From Adiantum capillus-veneris (Eukaryota > Streptophyta > Polypodiopsida > Polypodiales > Pteridaceae): 64,000 nucleotides of DNA. Where the stretch lies: the NCBI GenBank assembly GCA_014529385.2, contig CM043958.1, positions 148,272,385 to 148,336,384 on the forward strand, written 5' to 3'. Each line of letters begins with the position of its first letter. Position 1 is the first letter of the stretch. Below the pieces are notes generated by a model. It was not told the origin of the DNA. It was given only the letters and a program-made list of their open reading frames with translations, and made no database searches. The position numbers were made by a program, and so were the translations under genes. This document shows, piece after piece, positions 1-9,623 of this stretch.

Positions 1-1290
1 AGAAGAAGAACAAGGACCTTGAGATGGAGTTAAAGCTGGAGCAATCTTAGCGCAGGGACCTAGCTTTGATGCCGGTCTAGAGAGAACAAGAGTTGTTGAA
101 AGAGATAGCTGAGCTCAAAAGAGTTAACCAGCTCCTAAGAGACGAAAAGTCGGAAACCTAAGAAGAGGCAGGCATTTCGGAGCCACCACAAATAGATATA
201 CCCTCAGTGTCATTTGCTAAACTGGAGACACAATCCACAACAAAGCTGAGTGGTGAAGATGATTTCTAAGTAAACATTACAAATGCAGACATAGTGCCCA
301 TGGTCCAGCTCTCAAAAGCTGAAGAAGATGCACTGAAAGAAAACATCACACAAGAGGTGGATGAGTAGTGGAAGGCCATGATGGATTGGGAGTTGAGAGT
401 TCTTCTTTCCGTCAATGTCACTCAACTCACTCCCAATCAGATCAATGCGCAATGGCATCAACAATCCCTGCCATACCCTCTCATGAAAGTGAAATTACTA
501 TAGGTAAAAGAGAGACTCTACAAAGACATGCAAGAAGAAGACGCAGATAAAGACCACCCCAAGTAGAGGTTGAGCTGGTTGAACAAGAATCCAAGGTATT
601 TGATTCTGTTCATAAGAGCACTTGCAACCCTGCAAAGAGATCCCACTTTTTGTCCTGTACCAAGCAAGAGTAAGGACTTGGCAAGAGCATGAGGCACTAA
701 TGAAGAAGAGACCAACGTGGCTGAACTCATAAGATTGCCAATTCCAGAAAAGGGACCGGCCACGAGGAATACATGGTGAAAACCCTAACGTGCGCCACGT
801 CTTTCTTCAAAAGTCTACCGGATCTCTCATGTGCAATATTATATAAGATATGCCGAATGCTGGTCACCTGTATTGAATTTTTTCATGAGCGAGAGCAAGC
901 AGGCACCCCGTGGATGTCATTCCTCGAGGGAAATAAAGGGTTATGCTATTATCTCAGTAATCAACCTTTCGAAGAAATCCTCAATGGATTCTATGCCCAG
1001 TGTATGTTCTTACCATCACATAATATGTTGGCATTTGAGGAAGCGTTCTACACGGGATTCTTCACTTGGCGAACAAAGATATTTGTGCCAGTGATTAGCA
1101 ATTTAACCTCAAGGTTTGTAGGCTACTCAGTGGTGGAGCTGAAAAAACAAAGTGACCATGTAGTTTCTACAAGTGCCAGATAAAGAAAGGAAAATCAGAT
1201 ACCAAAAGGCACTGAATGCGCTTAAAAACCGCCCAACTGCCAGCCCAAGACTATTTTAGCCCATAAACCCGTGTTAAGGGACGACACAGG
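1..1290 (+). pseudogene. 3' ORF (ORF3) remnant of gypsy-type element A
   Basis: Decayed C-terminal part of a long ORF lying just upstream of a polypurine tract and LTR. Translation in shifting frames gives a charged coiled-coil-like start (about 1-160), then strings such as VNVTQLTPNQINAQWHQQ and, at 773-1183, AFEEAFYTGFFTW and MVKTLTC. The same strings in the same order occur on the minus strand at 37860-38934, again followed by a polypurine tract and a related LTR, so this is the equivalent gene of a second copy. Stops interrupt it where the other copy has W or Q codons (for example near 505 and 567), and there is at least one frameshift before 773. The position after pol matches the env-like or extra ORF slot of Athila/Tat-type elements, but I see no clear membrane segment or signal peptide. 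Function unknown. Confidence 0.75.
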
Positions 1291-1305
1291 CGAGGAGGGG
1301 GGGAA
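1291..1305 (+). promoter_or_regulatory. Polypurine tract (plus-strand primer) of element A
   Basis: A purine run (GAGGAGGGGGGGGAA) directly abuts the TGTTAGC start of the LTR. The same layout, a G-rich tract ending in GAA before TGTTAGC, is found at 37822-37834 in the minus-strand copy. Confidence 0.8.
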
Positions 1306-2228
1306 TGTTAGCAGCAAGCTAACACGGATACCATTTTTTGGAGTTCTCTTTGTAAAACACTTAATATTTTGATAAATCAAGAACATTGTAGCTCCTATTT
1401 TCTCGAATAAACTCTGTAATTAATGAGCCAGGGCTACAAGCTTCCAGATTGTATCAACCTGTATTGCCCAGCTTTGGTAGAACTCCAGATTATTAGTTTT
1501 GACCACCCAAAAACCTTGGCTAAGGTATAAAAGCCAATTTTTGTAAATTTTTTATAAGTTTTGGATAATGAAATACACAGCGTGCGCTAATGACGCTCAC
1601 TCCTCTCCTTCCCGTGCTTCCTACTCCCTCCCCGGTTGTCACATTGCAGTTGTGTTTGTTGCACTGCAACTATAGGTAAGAGCTTTACGCATTGATGTAA
1701 GCGGTTCACAGTAAATTGTAGCTTTTGGCATCGTCGACCCACGGCCTAATTTCATCATAACTAGGAATTTACACTTTCAAATAAAAAACTAAGCATAGGT
1801 TGGGTATTGGGACATCATTGCTAAGCATTTAGATGCATTCTGGGTCGAAAACGACTAGGTCAAAAATCCACTACTGTTAATAATTGCGATTTTAGAACTT
1901 GACCTAAAATGGGGTTTGAGACCATAGCATGTGTGCTTAGGTCTTGTAAACATGTCCTAGAAGTTTCATTGCGTTTCGATGTCATTTGATGCTGTAACGG
2001 ATGTGATTTGTTTGCCGATGAGAGATTGGCTTTTGGTGATCTCAGTCACTTGAGTGTAGCTTGAGTTAATTGCGAGTTGTTCATTGTTTTCCAAGAGATT
2101 GACAACCTCTTGTAGCCTCTATGCACTAGTCGAGTCAGCTTCATCCCATGGATTGATAAAATAATCGTGGTTCTCACTAATACTGCAATAAGATAGATAG
2201 GATGGTGAGGTTAGACATGCATCCCACA
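1306..2228 (+). repeat. 3' LTR of gypsy-type element A
   Basis: Starts TGTTAGCAGCAAGCTAACA, a perfect 7 bp stem around AGCAA, and ends in CCCACA. The whole segment aligns by eye with the reverse complement of 37032-37821, including a TATA box (TATAAAAG, 1526-1533), the stretch after it and a conserved end. At about 1879-1893 it holds AATAATTGCGATTTT, a decayed form of the palindrome found in the leader of the related element at 59.7-60.6 kb. The right boundary is where similarity to the other copy stops, inside a copia coding fragment. The 5' LTR lies outside the window. Confidence 0.8.
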
Positions 2229-2412
2229 ACTTCAAACACTTTACCTTACCCAAAATAAAACCTTCACAAACATGTTTGACAGGTGCTTCAAGAATTTGCA
2301 AACGTAGTAAACTAGCAAGATTTACGTGCCCAAAATGTGTATGCCAAAGTTTTTCTTTTGAAATAGCCTTTGAATCCATAACAGCATTTGTATCGACTTG
2401 TTGGTGCAGCAC
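2229..2412 (-). pseudogene. Ty1/copia GAG-pre-integrase fragment
   Basis: The minus-strand frame encodes LWHTHFGHVNLASL followed by a Cys and a GK pair (GFILGKVK). This is the pattern of the copia pre-integrase zinc-binding region (LWHxRxGHxN...C..GK). The reading stops making sense at 2228, where the LTR of element A begins, so that element apparently inserted in this copia gene and the rest lies left of the window. Only about 60 residues remain. Confidence 0.65.
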
Positions 2413-3388
2413 TTTGTTGTCATTGTAGCTCTAGTTTGCTTTTCCTGTGGTTGTTATTTGGTAGTCGTACCTGTAAGTTGACTTGAAGCTTTGTCAAGCT
2501 ATTTTTTGGCCTCTCCCTTTTGACTTGTCAGTAGATTTGCAATTAGTAGTGTGGGGATATTGTAGTTCTTCTTGTTTTTGTTGTTATAAAAAATAAAAGA
2601 GTAAAAGTAAAATGTAGAGTATATACAAAATGAAGGTCTTGGATACCTGGATAAGACTAAAGGGAGAAACCCATTGGGGAAAAATGTCTTTAGTCATAAT
2701 TAAATGCGAGGCTATATGTACTTAGGTTCTGATGTTATAGAGTTATGCTGAGTTAAAGTACATATGGCCATATGGCTACTAGTATGGGCTTGATATACAT
2801 GGATAAGTGTTAGTAGCTTGAAGTCAGAGTCATTGTTGTTGAGCAAAGGCTTATAAAACCTGTTTCTGCTTGGTCATCGTCATTTGTTTGTGTAAGTGCA
2901 TGGGTGGAATAAAAAAGATTGCCTAATGCATATGTCCAATGATGGGACATCTATATGCTTGCATAGAGTTATGCATGTTAAACAAGATGCGGTGCGAGAG
3001 AAGAGTATTGATGGGTTCTTCATGGAGTTAGTGTAGCGAGCAAAACATATAGCATGAGTGCTTCAAAAGCTTTCACTACTCACAAGAAGGGTTTTTGCTG
3101 TCGAGGTTTCGCTACTCTTCCTCATTGTGTCAAGTGCGTGAGTGTTTTTTTTTTTTTTTGAACTACTCCGCCTTCTCCACCTTATATATTATATGGACTT
3201 TGACTCTTATGCTCACCTCTTCCAGCATGAGCGACATGACTTTATGTATGCTCAACTCTGTAACTTGAGCTTATACCTATTAGCTAGACTCATAGACCAC
3301 AGAAAAATATTAACTTGAAGCTTGGGTCTGACACTTCGCTCATTTAATGGCTTAGCTGCCCGACTCTAGACTCTTATGCCATGTAAGT
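2413..3388 (-). other. Probable decayed copia LTR and leader, no intact gene
   Basis: No usable ORF. On the minus strand there is a TATA-like TTTTATAAGCC near 2850, then ATCAGAACC at about 2728-2736, which resembles a decayed initiator-Met primer site (TATCAGAGCC). Together with the copia fragment at 2229-2412 this suggests an internally deleted copia element. A 16 bp T run lies near 3147. The boundary with element C on the right is not visible. Confidence 0.35.
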
Positions 3389-5344
3389 TTAATGGCGACT
3401 TGGACTTAGCTGATCACGGCTTGAAATCCAATTCCATATGCTTTTGATGTTTAGGCCTTTCTCGTTAGTTTCTGTTTGAGATGCCATGTTGTCCAATACA
3501 TTGGCATATATCTGCTCTTCATTCCTTGGTAGCAAATTGTGGTTGCTTGATGAGACAAGTATTGATGTTGAAGCAATGGTTGATGAAGTCTTCTTCTTCC
3601 AGATAGTGTTCTTCAAAACTGTGACCTCTGCATTTACCGTTGCTTTCTTTTTGTTGTTAAGAGGCTGTAAAGGAGTTGTGTATCTTTCTTGTTGTTGAGC
3701 CTCAATCGCGGATTTTGGAACCCACATTGTTCTTGGGCCTGGTGTGATGTCCTTTGCCACTTGCTTTGTTTCTTCTTTGACTTGATGGTACCTTGTCTTT
3801 AATTTCCAAATATGGATGTTACTTTTGTAAAAGCCTTGCTCTTGTAGTAATTGACGAGGTATCCATCTATAGGTTGTAGTATTCTTGGGTGTAGTGGGTG
3901 GCTGCTCTTCATTTCTTGATGTTTCTTGCTTTTCCTTGGTGATTCCTTGATAAGCTACTACCTTAGGTAACCAGATTTGAAAGTTACCCTCATAGAATCC
4001 TTGTGCTTCGAGTAACTCGACTGGAATGAATCTTTGGACTTGCTTGGAGGTGATCTTCACTTGACTTTGTTGGGTAGTCTGGTAGAATTTTGATTTCATT
4101 ACCCAGACTTGTCGTATGGTTTGTCCAGTGGAAGAACTTCTCTTTTTCTTTTTGTACCTGTCCTTTCTCTTGGTTGAGTTATGTGATTGACGTTGACGGC
4201 TTTGTTGATTCCTGACTGAGTGGTTGTCATGGGATGGATATCGCCAGGCTGTTATCTTGGTCTTGTTGACCCAAACATCTGAATTTCCTTTATTGTAGCC
4301 TTGTGCAATAATTGACTCGCTTGATGTGATCCATCCTATTACCTTTGCTTGTTGAGGTTGTTCTTGTGATTGTATCCAAATTGGATCATTAACTTTAATC
4401 TCTGCCTTGGATACTAGCACTTGGTTGACCTGCTTTGACTTCCTTTGGAGACTTTCGGGCGATGGAAACTTTGGTTGATAGACTTTTTGCTTGGGTTTCC
4501 ATTGTTTTGTTGATGGTTTGGCTTTTGATGTAGAGGCTTTGTCTTGCACTTGCATTGGCTGGGCTAGAGACTGTGGGCTTACTTTAGCTTTGCCTTTTTC
4601 AATAGCCAAGAATCTTTGAACTGTTGTAGGCTTGACCTCTGTTGCCACTTGATAGCTTGTCGCGATGACCATTGTTGAAGATTCAGGCTCGTTTTCAAAG
4701 ACTTGTGCCCATGGCTTGGACAAAATCAAGTGTGTTCCCATTTGTCGAGAATCTACCACCAAGAATTTTTCTTTGACATTCTGTGAGTGTAGTTGGAGAG
4801 TAGATTCTGAAATCCCCAAACTTATAACATCCACTTCACGTGAGAGATTTACCTTTATCTGAATATCATAAAGCTTTGGATTACCTAGAAGTAACCACAT
4901 GCCATATGACATGACATTAGTCGTGGAATTTGTATCAATTTCTGCCATAAAATTCATCTTGACTCCGTCTTGTGCACTTAGCAAAAAGTTGATCTTCTTT
5001 GGTACTAGATTACCTGTGTTCTCTTGAGTGACTTGAGCAATCTTTGGCCTAGACTCCTTGTCGTCTTCTTCTTCATTGTTCACACTTGTGAGTTCATCTA
5101 TGTGTTCTAGCTCTTGCTTGACCACCATTTCCTCTGATATGTCTTTTGGAGAGACAAAATCAGCATTTGGTTCTTGTAGAGTCATAGGCTCTTCTTCCTC
5201 GACTTTAGCTGTTGAAATGTCACCAATAGTGTCTGAACTTCCTGTCACTTGCTGCACCTCTTCTTTGATTGATTCCAAGTCTTCATATTGCACGTTTGTA
5301 GGCGCTGGACTTGAAGCATCTTCTTTGGATCTTAGCCCTTCTTC
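3389..5344 (-). CDS. Gypsy element C downstream ORF: degenerate second retropepsin plus QGFY repeats
   Basis: A 634-residue open frame (first Met at 5293) that continues in frame from the protease ORF after a single TAG at 5345-5347. Counting from that Met, residues 1-95 are acidic. Residues 101-200 look like a second retropepsin fold, with EIDTNSTTNVMSYGMWLLLG where an active enzyme has D-S/T-G-A, so the catalytic triad is lost. Residues 318-345, 420-445 and 474-499 are three copies of a unit like W-I-P-x-x-L-L-x-x-Q-G-F-Y-x-x-N-x-x-I-W-x-x-K, with loose W-x-x-K pieces between them. Residues 360-400 are very basic (KKKKR). I do not recognise the repeat. The frame lies where RT would be expected, and no RT is seen in this element. 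Staying open next to a stop-ridden gag is notable. Function unknown; a nucleic-acid-binding role would fit the basic repeats. Confidence 0.6.
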   Translation of the reverse strand, partial: EEGLRSKEDASSPAPTNVQYEDLESIKEEVQQVTGSSDTIGDISTAKVEEEEPMTLQEPNADFVSPKDISEEMVVKQELEHIDELTSVNNEEEDDKESRPKIAQVTQENTGNLVPKKINFLLSAQDGVKMNFMAEIDTNSTTNVMSYGMWLLLGNPKLYDIQIKVNLSREVDVISLGISESTLQLHSQNVKEKFLVVDSRQMGTHLILSKPWAQVFENEPESSTMVIATSYQVATEVKPTTVQRFLAIEKGKAKVSPQSLAQPMQVQDKASTSKAKPSTKQWKPKQKVYQPKFPSPESLQRKSKQVNQVLVSKAEIKVNDPIWIQSQEQPQQAKVIGWITSSESIIAQGYNKGNSDVWVNKTKITAWRYPSHDNHSVRNQQSRQRQSHNSTKRKDRYKKKKRSSSTGQTIRQVWVMKSKFYQTTQQSQVKITSKQVQRFIPVELLEAQGFYEGNFQIWLPKVVAYQGITKEKQETSRNEEQPPTTPKNTTTYRWIPRQLLQEQGFYKSNIHIWKLKTRYHQVKEETKQVAKDITPGPRTMWVPKSAIEAQQQERYTTPLQPLNNKKKATVNAEVTVLKNTIWKKKTSSTIASTSILVSSSNHNLLPRNEEQIYANVLDNMASQTETNEKGLNIKSIWNWISSRDQLSPSRH

Positions 5345-7012
5345 CTACAACTTTGCTTTGTTGACTTGCGGCTCCTCCTTTGTACTATGCATTTGAGTTG
5401 GACAGTTTGTAATCAAGTGTGTTATCGCACACTGATCGCAAAGAGCACCTATTTCTATATGACTAGTATTCGGGCTAGGTGTCTGGTTTTGTGCTATCCC
5501 CATAGCTGATAACCCTGTTTCGAACTCATACTCAGATTCTTCATCTGTCTCACCCAGAACCCTTAGCATGTAGTAGGGGTCTATGTCATACCCATTCTCA
5601 TCGCAAAATTTTATTGGTGTGGTCTCATTAACACAGACATCCAAAGTAGCCAATATCTGAGTCCACTCTAGCGGTTCTAACGCCTCTTCCGGAAAAGGTT
5701 CTCTTATGTAAGCATCATCTTCTAAGACCCTCTCTAAGGCATTCTCATTTTTCCCAAATTCACTACACTCCGATGCTCCGCACATCCAGATTTCTTTCTT
5801 TTTGCCCATCCACGGATGGTCTGTTGATCCACTTTGTGTTGCAGAATCAAAATCTTCCACGGGCGTTCTAGTTACATCTTGGTAACTATGATTTCTCATA
5901 TTTACACGTCTTGTGGTTTCAGCATGTCTCAAGTATAGATAATCATAACCCCAATCTTGTACCATCTTGAGTTGTCTCATGAATGGTCTTCCAAGGATGA
6001 TTTCATAGTTATTTTTCTTGCCAAAGTCAACTATGGCAAAAGTATGCGCATATTCTATACCAGAAGAAGACACCACTATCGCTTCTAGCAATCTCATGGG
6101 TCTTTCCACATGCCCATCCACTAACTTTAATTTTATTCTGGTTGTTCTAAAGGCGGGCCTACCCCATTTCTCCCATATTTGTTTTGTTGCTATGGAAATT
6201 CCTGCTCCGCTGTCAAGTATAGCTTTCGATTCAATCCCATTATACTCGACAGGCAAAGTGGCATTACCATCTTCTCCTTCACAGTACTCTCCTACTTTGT
6301 TCAGAGGTACCGGTCTTACATTTGATTTAGGCTTCTCAATCTCATCTAGCTCTTTTTCCAAGAACCTTAATGGGCTTTTGATCCCAATTTTTTCCAAGCA
6401 TTTTCCTATATCCGTCCACATACTTGGCTTGATTTTCAAAATTTCTGCCAACGTAATTGTGCACTTCACTGGCGTGGATAGCAAGTCAGTCAAAATTTTT
6501 GTGTCTAGTTCTTTTGTCCCTCCTAGCCTTTGTGATGGAACTCTCACAATCTCAGACTTTGCCTCAAAATCTCCCATGTACTGTGGCAAAGTTCTTAACG
6601 ATGCAGGTCTACTGTCTTCGGAGGCTATTGATCCTACGTCACCATGATATGACCTCGCATCAACACTCATTTGTGGTCTATCTAATGTGATTTCAGGAAA
6701 TGGTGCTGGTCCATCATCCTCTTCTCTTTTTTGGGCATCTCGGACAGCCTTCCATAACTCCTCTGGCCACTGCTCCTCAACTATAGGAACATAAGGTGGG
6801 AAATCCCTCATTGATTCATCTATTGTATTTTGGACTACCCTTGAGTCTTGTGACCTTGGCAGTGGTTCTTCCCTATGATCCACCTCTTCTCTAGGCAATT
6901 CGTCTACTTTAATGCTCTCATCTTTGTGCACTGAGGTGACTATCCTATCCTTCACTTCTGGTGGAGGTGGTTCTAGAAATGCTTGAGCAGTTATAATGAG
7001 CTGCTTACACAT
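5345..7012 (-). CDS. Gypsy element C protease polyprotein segment
   Basis: A 555-residue frame with an aspartic protease (retropepsin). The catalytic motif AILDSGAGISIA is at about residues 265-276 and the C-terminal ILGRPFM at 339-345, the usual spacing for a retrotransposon protease. The flanks GRPAFRTTRIKLKLVDGHVE and IVDFGKKNNYE are shared almost unchanged with the minus-strand frame at 54935-55978. Near the C terminus, residues 525-537 form a knuckle-like C-x2-C-x3-H-x4-C, the same odd spacing as in the gag. The frame ends at a TAG followed by in-frame coding. It probably begins by frameshift from gag just upstream (about 7013-7029). It should cleave the element's polyprotein. Confidence 0.85.
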   Translation of the reverse strand: MCKQLIITAQAFLEPPPPEVKDRIVTSVHKDESIKVDELPREEVDHREEPLPRSQDSRVVQNTIDESMRDFPPYVPIVEEQWPEELWKAVRDAQKREEDDGPAPFPEITLDRPQMSVDARSYHGDVGSIASEDSRPASLRTLPQYMGDFEAKSEIVRVPSQRLGGTKELDTKILTDLLSTPVKCTITLAEILKIKPSMWTDIGKCLEKIGIKSPLRFLEKELDEIEKPKSNVRPVPLNKVGEYCEGEDGNATLPVEYNGIESKAILDSGAGISIATKQIWEKWGRPAFRTTRIKLKLVDGHVERPMRLLEAIVVSSSGIEYAHTFAIVDFGKKNNYEIILGRPFMRQLKMVQDWGYDYLYLRHAETTRRVNMRNHSYQDVTRTPVEDFDSATQSGSTDHPWMGKKKEIWMCGASECSEFGKNENALERVLEDDAYIREPFPEEALEPLEWTQILATLDVCVNETTPIKFCDENGYDIDPYYMLRVLGETDEESEYEFETGLSAMGIAQNQTPSPNTSHIEIGALCDQCAITHLITNCPTQMHSTKEEPQVNKAKL

Positions 7013-7029
7013 TTCTAGTCTCTGCTTCT

Positions 7030-9153
7030 CTAGTTAGGATAAGGATAAGTCATCCATTTTTGTTCTAAGGTTTGTCTATTTGCCAATCTAGCCTCATAAG
7101 CCTGTAAAATCGCGTCTAAAGCCTCATTCCTTTTGTCCACTAGGACAGATCCTCCTGAACTAGCACTCTTGGGTGCTTCAACTGGTTTAAGGGTTTCAGC
7201 TTCCCTTTGCTGTGTTTGTTGCTCTTGAGTTGTTTCCAGATCAGCTGTAACAGCCTTTTCTTCTCCTTTCTCCCTTTCTAGTCTCGCTTTCATTCTAGTC
7301 CTTCTTGCTCGTCTAGAGTTTCTATGCCTTTTGGAACTCTTACTAGTCTCTCCATCTGTAGGCTTCTACTGTTGCACTTTTGCTTGTGCTCTTGTGACAA
7401 CGTTTACTGGAGCAACTTGCTTACTTTCATCTTCTTGTTGTTTAAGCACCTGTTCATTTGCAATTGTTTCTTGCTTTGTTGTTGTTGTCGTCTCTCCTTT
7501 TGTTGCGGCTCGTTCTTTCTCTGATTTTCTGGTAGAAGGAAAGGTAACATGTGGTTGCATTTTAACTTTTTTTCTTGGATTCTTAGGACAATCTAAAATC
7601 ATATGTGTGATTGCACACTCATTACAATATACATTTATCATGATATCATGGTGTGGACAATCCTTAATCAAGTGATCATTACTACCACATCTGTCACATG
7701 GATGTATTGGTTGTTGTGGAAATACTTGATATTGACCTTGAAGTGGCCTCTGATCTACCACATATCTTTCTATTTGAAGCTCATGACTCACATATGCATT
7801 TCTAGCAGCTATGGGTCTTTCACTTAAGAACACTTGTTCCGCTACAGGATGATATCTAGGCGGTTGAGACATAACATGCTCAAACCCTGGTGGAGTCTTA
7901 GGTCTATAGTCAAGACAATGTTGCGTCGGTTGGTCCCCTCCACATGTCATGCACCTTCGTTGTTGAGGAATTCTATAGGCTGGTACTCTATCAGAGTGGT
8001 TGATGCATTGCATCACATTCTCTATGATTTTCTCCTCAACATTTACTTGGTTTTGTCCTAGATTCCCTCTTTGATCCTCAAGATCAGCGGTTTTCTTTTT
8101 CTCACTCGCATCATTCATCTTCTTCTGACCATCTTCATAGAATTTGCAATTGTCAACTAGGTCAATTGCCGCTTTGGTCACTTCTTCCAAGGTTTGGTAT
8201 CTTTTCACGTATAGGTCCTTTTGGAGATTCTCATTCCTAAGCCCTCTGATGAAGCATAGGATCTGACGTTCTGGCGTGGGTAACTCTTGGGTAGGACATC
8301 TAGAAACATATTTCTCGAAACGCAGCATTGCATGTCGCAATGTTTCTGTTTCTCCTTGTTTAAATTCCTGAATCTTAGGAAGGGTGTTATGTTTTATGCC
8401 CCTCTTGGTGAATTCTTGAACAAATTCATCCAACATTTTCCCAATGGTTGTGAACTCTCTCCGGTTCAATAGTTCAAACCATGCTTGTGCATTGTCCTCC
8501 AATGTAAGTCCAAAACCCTCATACTGCATGTGGAAGTCCTCTACTCATTCTGCTCGTAGGACTTGCTTGAAAGCCGAGACATGGGCGTATGGGTCTCCTA
8601 TGCCATTGTAATTTCTATTTACCCATTTTCTTAGGTGAGATGGTCTTATACTTTGGGGTGCAAAGTATGGAACCATACTCCTCTCTGGTATCGTTTCATC
8701 TCTCGTTATCACTCTAGGAGGAAATCCAGGCGATGGTCCCCTCTTTGGAATTCTCATAGAAGTTTCTCTGTTTGGTGGATGTATCTGAGATCATTCATTG
8801 ACCAAATATCCACTCATCTCTAATTTGGTTCGCGGATTTGTGCTTTCTACAGCTCTATATTCTCGTCCATACTTGTCAACAAATAAAGATGTCCATTGTT
8901 GGTCGACCTCGTATGTATAGACATATAAGAGCTTGTACTCTGTCAGCTCATCTGGGTAAGGCTCTAAGAAATTGTAAAGGTTGAATTGATTTCCATTAAT
9001 ATACCTATATAGTCCTTCACTTTCATGGTTATACATCCAAACTCTCTCCACAAAATTGGTCTTTATGTATTGTAGGTTTCGAAGATCTATTCTGGGCGGG
9101 TGCTCATCTATCCCTGCAATCCATGTGCTTGTATAAGCTGAGTCTGAGTCTGA
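7030..9153 (-). pseudogene. Gypsy element C gag (nucleocapsid/capsid), broken by stops
   Basis: One frame runs from 9153 to 7030, interrupted by TGA at 8791-8793, TGA at 8545-8547 and TAG at 7366-7368; I read these as decay of one ORF. The capsid-like part reads AQAWFELLNRREFTTIGKML, as in Retrotrans_gag. The C-terminal half has a true CCHC knuckle (CDRCGSNDHLIKDC), a variant C-x2-C-x3-H-x4-C (CNECAITHMILDC) and a partial one (CMTCGGDQPTQHC). A Lys/Glu/Gln-rich tail follows (7030-7293). The N-terminal segment aligns with the gag of element D (58.2-59.1 kb). The true start is unclear; an upstream TAA lies at 9154-9156. Confidence 0.8.
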
Positions 9154-9623
9154 TTAGACATGACTTCTAAGCTTAACAGCTCTAGCTTGCTGTAGGAATA
9201 CCTCTCTCAGTGTGTTCAAGTGTTTTGGTCAGGGAAAATCCAAAATTATGTCCAAAACCGTGAGCGTTTTCTCACAATTCTCTCAAATTGTCGGTTGTAG
9301 ACACCCCTGACTTCCGGATGCATTTTGAGGCCTTAAACAACGTTTTTTTCAAAACTGACCCTACAACAACCATTTTGGTCAATTTACTCTAAGATCTGTA
9401 GTGCTTCTCTCAAGCTACGTTTTGATAAAAAAAGTTTTGGAATCGGAGTCCGTATGTGAAAGTTATGACCAAGACAGTGAGATGTAATTTGGAAAGTTGC
9501 TCTATCTGATGTTTTTGCAAGTGGTCAGCTTGAGCCCACAATTGGTGTGTGCACTCCTTAGGCAATGATAAACCCATTGGTATACTTGGTTTCAAAAATT
9601 TTCTCAAAATTTTTTCCTCAGTT
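9154..9623 (-). other. Leader of element C next to gag, no gene
   Basis: Non-coding. It continues the long untranslated leader between the primer site at 12460 and gag. Its wording (for example AGTTATGACC and GGTTTCAAAAATT) resembles the spacers between the palindromes further upstream. Confidence 0.5.

Noticed and set aside
6018-6647. 209-residue plus-strand frame opposite the protease
   Set aside because: Shadow of the minus-strand protease frame.
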